The position numbers were made by a program, and so were the translations under genes. Below, one piece after another: positions 38,501 through 45,525 of a DNA stretch of 45,525 nucleotides; the first letter of the stretch is position 1; each line of letters begins with the position of its first letter. The notes under the pieces are model-generated. The model made no database searches, was not told the origin of the DNA, and worked only from the letters and a program-made list of their open reading frames with translations. The DNA lies in NCBI GenBank assembly GCA_947487175.1, contig CANKVM010000011.1, positions 1-45,525 of the forward strand, read 5' to 3'. Source of the stretch: Flavobacteriales bacterium (GTDB taxonomy: Bacteria; Bacteroidota; Bacteroidia; NS11-12g; UBA955).

Positions 38501-40882
38501 TTAAAATGGGTAACCTATACCAATGGCTATGGCGGTTTGGTTTAATAAGAAATTTGAAAAATTATTGCTGAAATTCTGAGCCAATACCCATCGTTCTATT
38601 GCTGGTTTACTTGGGTCTCTCAGTGGAATTCCCCAATCTATCCTGAATAAAAACATACTTAAATCGAAACGCATACCTACCCCAGTATTCAATGCAATTT
38701 CACTCACAAAACTCTCTTTTCGTAATATTCCGTAATCGGGATTCGCAACAGATAGTTTATTCAAGTTCCAAATATTTCCGGCATCAAAGAATATGGCGCC
38801 CTCTATGAATTTTTTAATTAAAGTAAAACGATATTCGAAATTTGCCTCAAGAATCAATTCTCCAGATTTGTCAATCAAAGATTGTGATCCTTGTTGCGTA
38901 TTTCCAGGACCTAAACGGCGTGGTTGCCATGCCCTTAAACTATTGCTTCCGCCTATGAAATAACGTTTGTCATAAGGAACTATACTGCTATTGCCATAGG
39001 GGAGTGCCCATCCAGCATTTACCCGGAAGGCCATGCTGTTTAAAACATCTATATTGTGTTTGATTCTAAATTCAACTTCCATTTTGGCATATTGAAAATA
39101 GTTTACCCCAAATATTTTATAACTGCTATCGGCTCTGAAATTTGTCTCTGTAAGTTGTCGAATCCAACGATGTAAATTTCCACTTGTTTCAAAGCCCAAT
39201 CTCATAAATAATGAATTTTGACCCGGTTTACTCTGATTATTGGTGTAAACCAAGCCCAATTTTGCTGCGGTAATAATTTGGTCAGTAAAAACCCTCCTTA
39301 CAAAATCTTGATCCAACTTAGGCAATAATGGTAAGAAATTATTGCTAATCATATTTCTATTGAAACTGATTTCAACTGGGGTATAATACCAACTTATTTT
39401 TGATTTTATAAACTGCAGTGAAACAGACGCGGGCAATGAACTTCTGGTGAAATTAGGATTACTTTCATATTGATAACTCAATGAAAATACAGTATTCTTT
39501 TTTTCATACTTTCTGGTAGCATCTAATTTATCAAAAAACTTAAAGTTCGGCAAGGTTAAACTCGCTACCAAACCTTGTTGCAAACCTGTATAAAAATTGC
39601 CAAATTCACCGCGTTTATAAATTGCTTCAAAAGAAGTAATACTGCTGAGCTTGAACAATTCTCCATTCCCATTTAGATTTTTATTTATAAACGACAATAT
39701 TCCAGCCAAACCAAAGCTTCTTTGGCTACTGGTTTGAAAGTTTAATCCTGAACTTCCCTGCGGAGAATATAGCATTTGCGGCTCAATTACATAACTCATT
39801 CTTGGGCTTGTTTTTAGATTGATAGTTAGCCTAATTTGAGAAGTTTTTTCGTCAATGTCTTGTTTGAAATCAACCACCGAAAACAATCCCAAATCTATCA
39901 ATGTCCTATACGTTTTTGTAAGTTGTGTTTGGCTGAATATTTGACCTGAATCAATTAATATGAGTTTGTTGAGAATCTTGTAATCTAAGGGGTAATGGTT
40001 TAAATTAATTTTGATTCCTTTGCTGTAAATAGTTGTTGGATAATTATTTGTATTGTATTCATTGCTTGTATTAACATTGACCAAAATACTTCCAAAGTAA
40101 TATTTTTTGTGCTTTTGGCCACTCGGTAAATTGTCTAACATAACAAAAACAGCCGCTTCCTTTTTGTCATTCAGGGTGTCAATTTCGTACCGAACAAATT
40201 CTTTGCTAATAGAATAATACCCTACATCTCTAAACTTATTTGAAATTTCATCTTCGGCTTCTTTTAAATTGTTTAAGCTACAAGGCCACCACAATCTAAA
40301 TTTATCAGACATTCGTACAAAAGAATCTAAAAAGTGTTCGTTCGCGCTATCTGCTGATTTTTTGTACAACGAGTTAATTCTGTAAGCTATACCGGGCTTT
40401 GCATGATAAGTTACTTTTGCCTTTCTGTTGCTCAGTTTTACCGTGTAATTTACCTGAGCGTCAAAATATCCCAAATTAAACAAATAATTTTTGATGTTTT
40501 CAGCAGATACGTTTGCCAATTGCTCATCAAATAATACCGGTGGCTCGCCTAAGTCGTTTCGCAGTTTTTTTCTCCAATTAACAGAATCACTTAATTCGGG
40601 ATGTTTTTCATTGGTGCCAATTGCATAAAGCCACAAAAAAATTGGAAATTTATTGAATAAAACACGCTTGTTATTTCTATGTAAAATTTGTGCCGTCAAA
40701 TCGCCTAAATTGTTAGGTTTTCCCTTGAAGTTTTCAATTGAAACGGTGTTTTTCTTTAGCAAATGTCGGTTTTGAGGGATGGTTTTCTTAACCCCACATG
40801 CAAAAAATACCACCGAAAGAAACAACCATGCAAACAGATTGCTTTTAAAAGGTAGATATTTGCGGTAATTAAAATATGACAT
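38501..40882 (-). CDS. Lipoprotein BamA/TamA family outer membrane protein (TamL-like Omp85)
   Basis: Lipoprotein-like N-terminus WLFLSVVFFACGVKK; POTRA-like region; C-terminal barrel with YFIGGSNSLRAWQPRRLGPG and terminal GIGYPF. Confidence 0.85.
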   Translation of the reverse strand: MSYFNYRKYLPFKSNLFAWLFLSVVFFACGVKKTIPQNRHLLKKNTVSIENFKGKPNNLGDLTAQILHRNNKRVLFNKFPIFLWLYAIGTNEKHPELSDSVNWRKKLRNDLGEPPVLFDEQLANVSAENIKNYLFNLGYFDAQVNYTVKLSNRKAKVTYHAKPGIAYRINSLYKKSADSANEHFLDSFVRMSDKFRLWWPCSLNNLKEAEDEISNKFRDVGYYSISKEFVRYEIDTLNDKKEAAVFVMLDNLPSGQKHKKYYFGSILVNVNTSNEYNTNNYPTTIYSKGIKINLNHYPLDYKILNKLILIDSGQIFSQTQLTKTYRTLIDLGLFSVVDFKQDIDEKTSQIRLTINLKTSPRMSYVIEPQMLYSPQGSSGLNFQTSSQRSFGLAGILSFINKNLNGNGELFKLSSITSFEAIYKRGEFGNFYTGLQQGLVASLTLPNFKFFDKLDATRKYEKKNTVFSLSYQYESNPNFTRSSLPASVSLQFIKSKISWYYTPVEISFNRNMISNNFLPLLPKLDQDFVRRVFTDQIITAAKLGLVYTNNQSKPGQNSLFMRLGFETSGNLHRWIRQLTETNFRADSSYKIFGVNYFQYAKMEVEFRIKHNIDVLNSMAFRVNAGWALPYGNSSIVPYDKRYFIGGSNSLRAWQPRRLGPGNTQQGSQSLIDKSGELILEANFEYRFTLIKKFIEGAIFFDAGNIWNLNKLSVANPDYGILRKESFVSEIALNTGVGMRFDLSMFLFRIDWGIPLRDPSKPAIERWVLAQNFSNNFSNFLLNQTAIAIGIGYPF

Positions 40883-41592
40883 CTCAAGCTGAACTCAAAC
40901 AATATGCTTCATTGCGCATGCCTAAGTTTAGGCAAAAATATGGCCAATTCATTGTAGAAGGGCGAAAAGCAGTCTATGAAGTATTCCACAGTCACTTTAA
41001 AGTAGACAAAATATTGTGCACTAAGTGGTATTTTGATAAGAATAACCCGGAACTTCCTTGTGATGTCATTTCCGATGAAGATAGCAATAGACTCTCCCAA
41101 TTTGATACCCCGCCAGGAATTATGGCAATTGTTCATATCCCTCAAACCCCTGTGTGGAATAGCAATCAGCAACTTACATTGGCATTGGATGGCATTTCTG
41201 ATCCTGGAAATATGGGCACCTTAATTCGCATTGCAGATTGGTATGGAATCAAGCAAATATTGCTATCAAACGATTGTGTTGATGTGTACAATAATAAATG
41301 CATAGCAGCAAGTATGGGTTCATTTATTCGTATTGATTGTATTTATGGAGAATTACAAGAAATATTGTCTGATAAATTCGTTTTGGGTGCATACTTAAAA
41401 GGGAATTCACTCTATGAAACCAAATTGAGTGAACCAACCGTGTTGCTCATTGGTAGCGAATCGCATGGAATTAGAGAGCATTTGCAGCCGTTAATTACCC
41501 ATTCTATAACCATTCCAAGAGTTGGAGAGGCGGAATCACTAAATGCAGCTGTGGCAACCGCAATTATGGTTGATCGATTGATGGTGAAATAA
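40876..41592 (+). CDS. SpoU/TrmH-family RNA 2'-O-methyltransferase
   Basis: FIVEGRKAVYEV, LDGISDPGNMGTLIRIADWYG, LLIGSESHGI, IPRVGEAESLNAAVATAIMVDRL. Confidence 0.95.
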   Translation: MTSQAELKQYASLRMPKFRQKYGQFIVEGRKAVYEVFHSHFKVDKILCTKWYFDKNNPELPCDVISDEDSNRLSQFDTPPGIMAIVHIPQTPVWNSNQQLTLALDGISDPGNMGTLIRIADWYGIKQILLSNDCVDVYNNKCIAASMGSFIRIDCIYGELQEILSDKFVLGAYLKGNSLYETKLSEPTVLLIGSESHGIREHLQPLITHSITIPRVGEAESLNAAVATAIMVDRLMVK

Positions 41593-41617
41593 TCAATTTC
41601 TATTCAGCAAAATTTTA

Positions 41618-41625
41618 TATTTTTG
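41618..41625 (+). promoter_or_regulatory. -7-like box TATTTTTG upstream of DUF4175 gene
   Basis: Exact TAnnTTTG 17 nt before ATG 41643; poor -33. Confidence 0.35.
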
Positions 41626-41642
41626 TAGGTAATAGAAAGTGA

Positions 41643-44600
41643 ATGGCAGCGCAAGAAAATCATATCAAGCAAAAATTATCTGAATTTATTCGGAAATACT
41701 ATTTGCAAAAATTGATTTTTGGCAGTCTTGCTACCTTGCTCCAATTAACCGTCATTTTTTATGTAATCAATTACACCGAATATTACTTTTGGTTGGATAA
41801 AACACCAAGGGCATTGATATTTATCGGTTGGTGGGGAGCATTCGCCACTTTGGTTTACGCCCAAACCATTCGACCATTGATCAAATACTTGGGATTTGGT
41901 AAAAGGTTAGCTAATGAAGATGCCGCAAAGATTATCGGCGAACATTTTGTAGAAATTCAAGATCAACTTTTGAACTTGTTGCAACTGCAAGAAATGAGTT
42001 CATCCGAAAATAATCCATTACTCATCAAAGGGATAGAGCAAAAAACTGCCAAGCTCATGCCGTTTTCTTTTTCTTTGGCTTTGAATTGGCAGAAGTTTAA
42101 AAAACAAACAATGCGTTTTGGTGCATTGATTTTGGTTTTGTTAGTTTGGGGGATTTACGAAGCACCGAAAATGTCGGCAGCCAGCTATCGCTGGTGGAAC
42201 TTTACCCAGAAGTTTGTAAAAAAAGCACCCTTTAACTTTGTATTGCTTAACCAAAATTTAAGTATCGCCGAAAACGAGTCCCTCGAAATCAAATTAAAAC
42301 TTACAGGCAATCAAATACCTACATCTGCTAAGCTGATTTTGGGCGACCAAAATATCATCATGAAATATGATGGGAATAACGTTTTTTCTTACCTCCTGAG
42401 TGATATTAAAAATTCAGAGAATTTTTCTTTTGAATGCGGTGGATTTGAAAGCGTGGATTATCAGATTCAAGTGAATAAACTGCCTAAATGGAAAAATGTA
42501 TCGCTGAATGTCGATTATCCAGTTTATACCCAATTGCCAACAGAATCATTGAGTGCTTATGATGCAGTTAAGGTTCCGGAGGGAAGTAAATTGACTTGGA
42601 CCATTGATGTGGCTGATGCCAAAGAATTGTATTTTCTGCAAAATAAAAGTTGGAAAAAAATTGCAGTTTCTGCAAAACAAATTCAATTTCAAACCATAGC
42701 CAGTCAATTTGAAAAGGTAAAAGCCATATTAAAGGGAAATGTGTTGACGTTGAAAGATACATTTCAAACCAGCATAGAGCCCATACCTGATGCCATTCCC
42801 GAACTCAACGTTGAGACCTATCAAGATAGCAATTATGAAAATATTTGGTATTTTGGTGGCGTAGCAACCGACGATTATGGAATTACCCAAGCCCAATTCA
42901 ATTACCGCATTTTGGCCAATGAAAACGACCAAAAATCTGCTTGGCATGCAGTGCCATTGATAACAGAAGTGGGTAAAAATGTGGAACTCATTCATTCTGT
43001 AAATACTGAACTTCTAGGCGTTAAGCCGAATGAAATACTAGAGTATTTTTTCCAAGCCAGCGACAATGACGGCATTCACGGTTCAAAAATTGGGAAGACC
43101 GCTGTTCAAAGAATTAACCGAAAATCGGTAGATGCGTTTCGTCAAGAAACAATGAAGAACAAACAAAACTTGCAAGATAAAATGAAACAAAGTCAGCAAT
43201 CTACCAAAAAGTTGCTCGATGAATCAAAACGTTTGCAAGAGGAATTTTTGAAGCAATCTCGAATGAATTTCGACAATCAATCGAAGATTCAAACTTGGAT
43301 AGAAAAGCAAGAGCAACAACTCAAGGAAATGCGGAAGATTTATGAGCAGCAAAAGAAAATTGACCGCGAACAGAAAGAGTTGAAGTTGAATGACAAAGAA
43401 TTAGAAAAACGACGTGAAAATATAGAACAACAATTGAAACAATTGCAGAATCCTGAATTGCAGAAATTATTAGAACAATTGAAAGACTTGCTTGAAAAAA
43501 ATGCCCCGAAAGAGCAGTTGGAAAATAAGATGAAATCTATTGACAAACTCCAAAAAGAAAACGCCAAAGAAATGGAGAAGTTGATGGAGCAATTAAAAGA
43601 ACTGCAATTGGAAGAGGCAATTAAAGACCAAGCCAAACAAATGGAAGATTGGGCTAAGAAAGAGGATGAATTGGCGCAGAAAACTGAAAAATTGGATAAA
43701 GGCAATGAAACTCAAAAGCAAGAAATCAATAAAGACTTAGATGCCCAAAATAAAAAATTAGAGGATCTTCAAAAGCAGGCCGAGCAAATTGACAAACAAA
43801 ATAAATCGCTTGAATCGCCAATGAAGCTCGATATGGGTGCAAAAGAGCAGCAAGAAGCGCAAAAACAATCGCAGGATGCCAAAAACGACCTGCAAAAAGG
43901 CAAACAAAAGGAGGCTGCACAAAAGGAAAAGTCTGCCGCCCAGAAAATGCGTGAAGCCGCTCAAAAAATGGAAGAGAGTTTGAAGGAGGAAGAAAAGAAA
44001 AGGATATCTGAAGATCACGATGCCATTCGTGCACTTCTCGAAAACTTAATAGATATATCGCACCGTGAAGAAAAGGTTTTTACTGAATTAAAAACGCTGA
44101 AAGAAGACAATCCGCGCATATTGTCCCTCAATAAAGAACAAATCAATCTCAAGGAAATTTCGAAAACCATTGAAGATAGCCTGATGACATTGGCCAAACG
44201 CCAACCCATGGTGTCGAGTTTGGTTACAAAAGAAATTAGCCGCATCAACGACAATATGCAGTTGGCGCTGGACAACCTGAAAGTTCGGCAAATTCAAAAA
44301 TCGGCCATGTATGAACAATACATCATGACTGGATTCAACAATTTGGCGGTTATGCTGATGGAAAGCTTGAAAGACATGAACCAAAAAATGTCTAAAGATA
44401 GCAAATCGTCTAAAAGTAATAAAAGTTGCAACAACCCCAACAGCTCTGGGCAGTCAGGGAAAGGCAAACCAAAAAAGGGAGGTAAGCTTTCTGAAGCCCA
44501 AAAGGAACTCGGTGAAATGCTCCAAAAAATGCAGGCTGAAGGACAGAAAAGTGGCAGCACTGGTGAGAAAAAAGGCGATCCAAGTGGCAAAGGAAAAGAT

Positions 44601-45110
44601 GCAAAAGGAAACAGCGGTGAACCTCAAAATGGCAACAAACCCAATGGAAAAGAAGGTGAGTTGAAAGGAGAGGGAGGAAGAGAATTAAGCAAGGAATTGT
44701 CCCAAATGGCATTAATGCAAGAGGCATTGCGCAGACAAATTGCTGAATTGAAAAAAGCTGCCCTAAAAGAAGGAAACTCAGGCGATGCCCAGAAATTGGC
44801 TGAAGCCGAAAAAATGATGGAGCAGCAAGAAAAAGATATTGTGAATGGGAAGTTAGAGCCCAAAATGGTTCAACGGAACAAAGAAATATTAACCCGGTTA
44901 TTAGAACATGAAAAGGCGCAATTGAAACAAGGCGACGAAGAACAACGTAAATCGAACAAAGGGGAGCAATTGCCAACTTCGGTGCCAATGGATATCATTG
45001 AACAAAACAAAAAGAAAATCCAAGAGAAGGAGGCATTACGTCGCACTCCGGCCAATTTAAATCCTTACTACAAAGAAAAAGTGAATGAATATCTCCGTGA
45101 TATTCGGTAA
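41643..45110 (+). CDS. DUF4175-family membrane protein with long charged coiled coil
   Basis: N-terminal TM helices, central beta-rich region, then K/E/Q-rich coiled coil (about 43150-44000) and G/K/S/N-rich linkers. Confidence 0.8.
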   Translation: MAAQENHIKQKLSEFIRKYYLQKLIFGSLATLLQLTVIFYVINYTEYYFWLDKTPRALIFIGWWGAFATLVYAQTIRPLIKYLGFGKRLANEDAAKIIGEHFVEIQDQLLNLLQLQEMSSSENNPLLIKGIEQKTAKLMPFSFSLALNWQKFKKQTMRFGALILVLLVWGIYEAPKMSAASYRWWNFTQKFVKKAPFNFVLLNQNLSIAENESLEIKLKLTGNQIPTSAKLILGDQNIIMKYDGNNVFSYLLSDIKNSENFSFECGGFESVDYQIQVNKLPKWKNVSLNVDYPVYTQLPTESLSAYDAVKVPEGSKLTWTIDVADAKELYFLQNKSWKKIAVSAKQIQFQTIASQFEKVKAILKGNVLTLKDTFQTSIEPIPDAIPELNVETYQDSNYENIWYFGGVATDDYGITQAQFNYRILANENDQKSAWHAVPLITEVGKNVELIHSVNTELLGVKPNEILEYFFQASDNDGIHGSKIGKTAVQRINRKSVDAFRQETMKNKQNLQDKMKQSQQSTKKLLDESKRLQEEFLKQSRMNFDNQSKIQTWIEKQEQQLKEMRKIYEQQKKIDREQKELKLNDKELEKRRENIEQQLKQLQNPELQKLLEQLKDLLEKNAPKEQLENKMKSIDKLQKENAKEMEKLMEQLKELQLEEAIKDQAKQMEDWAKKEDELAQKTEKLDKGNETQKQEINKDLDAQNKKLEDLQKQAEQIDKQNKSLESPMKLDMGAKEQQEAQKQSQDAKNDLQKGKQKEAAQKEKSAAQKMREAAQKMEESLKEEEKKRISEDHDAIRALLENLIDISHREEKVFTELKTLKEDNPRILSLNKEQINLKEISKTIEDSLMTLAKRQPMVSSLVTKEISRINDNMQLALDNLKVRQIQKSAMYEQYIMTGFNNLAVMLMESLKDMNQKMSKDSKSSKSNKSCNNPNSSGQSGKGKPKKGGKLSEAQKELGEMLQKMQAEGQKSGSTGEKKGDPSGKGKDAKGNSGEPQNGNKPNGKEGELKGEGGRELSKELSQMALMQEALRRQIAELKKAALKEGNSGDAQKLAEAEKMMEQQEKDIVNGKLEPKMVQRNKEILTRLLEHEKAQLKQGDEEQRKSNKGEQLPTSVPMDIIEQNKKKIQEKEALRRTPANLNPYYKEKVNEYLRDIR

Positions 45111-45118
45111 TTCATTTT

Positions 45119-45525
45119 TTAGCTAACACCACTGCCGCTGTCGATGTTGGCAGAAGGTTGCATGAAATAAAGTTTTCCATCAGAATTTTCAGCCATTAAT
45201 ATCATCCCTTGGCTTTCAATTCCCCTCATTTTGCGGGGTGCCAAATTTGCCAAGTACAAAACTGATTTTCCAATTACTTCTTCGGGGGTAAAATGCAAAG
45301 CAATTCCAGAAACAACGGTTCTAGTTTCTGTTCCAACTTCTAAAGTCAATTTCAAAAGTTTATCGGCTTTTTCAACTTTTTCGCAGGTGATTACTTTGGC
45401 AACACGCAAATCTAGCTTTGCAAAGTCATCGTATTGGATTTCAGCTTTAGGCTCAACAACTTGCGCAACTTCTGTTTTTGAAGGAGCTACAGGGGCTGCA
45501 GAAGCCAAATTGTCAACCAACGATT
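45119..45525 (-). CDS. metG: Methionyl-tRNA synthetase C-terminal tRNA-binding domain (partial; 5' end outside window)
   Basis: IQYDDFAKLDLRVAKVITCEKVEKADKLLKLTLEVG, SQGMILMAE; ORF open to window edge. Confidence 0.85.
   Translation of the reverse strand, partial: SLVDNLASAAPVAPSKTEVAQVVEPKAEIQYDDFAKLDLRVAKVITCEKVEKADKLLKLTLEVGTETRTVVSGIALHFTPEEVIGKSVLYLANLAPRKMRGIESQGMILMAENSDGKLYFMQPSANIDSGSGVS

Noticed and set aside
43340-45055. Long minus-strand ORFs antisense to DUF4175 (including 192 aa at 44410-44988)
   Set aside because: Explained by purine-skewed sense codons; translations are S/F/C/L-rich artefacts.
1-45525. tRNA/rRNA genes, transposases, integrases, toxin-antitoxin, phage defence systems
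   Set aside because: Intergenic gaps are short and no such gene families were recognised in the ORF track; the window looks like core chromosome.

Overview
AT-rich chromosomal window, almost certainly from a Bacteroidota bacterium. That placement is inferred from the C-terminal T9SS-type sorting domain at 25928-28537, the TAnnTTTG promoter boxes, the TamL-like lipoprotein Omp85 and the DUF4175 protein. The core is a complete-looking division/cell wall (dcw) cluster on the minus strand (23900 to 8747): mraZ-rsmH-ftsL-like-ftsI-murE-mraY-murD-ftsW-murG-murC-ftsQ-ftsA-ftsZ, most genes overlapping or nearly so. Flanking genes are mostly housekeeping: lhgO-like, SprT-like, GT2/GT4, MFS, lipA, dapF, an ECF sigma/putative anti-sigma pair, an HtrA/DegP protease, dnaB, clpC, NlpC/P60, M48 lipoprotein, TamL-like Omp85, SpoU/TrmH methyltransferase, DUF4175 and the metG 3' end. 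I see no rRNA, tRNA, CRISPR, transposon or prophage, and no clear undescribed multi-gene system. The best second-look signals are regulatory or architectural: a 10-bp-periodic TGGGA operator array upstream of mraZ, a head-to-head overlapping tamL/trmH pair, an ECF sigma/anti-sigma/dapF operon divergent from htrA, and several promoter boxes so close to start codons that leaderless or near-leaderless mRNAs are predicted. All calls are by eye, without database searches.
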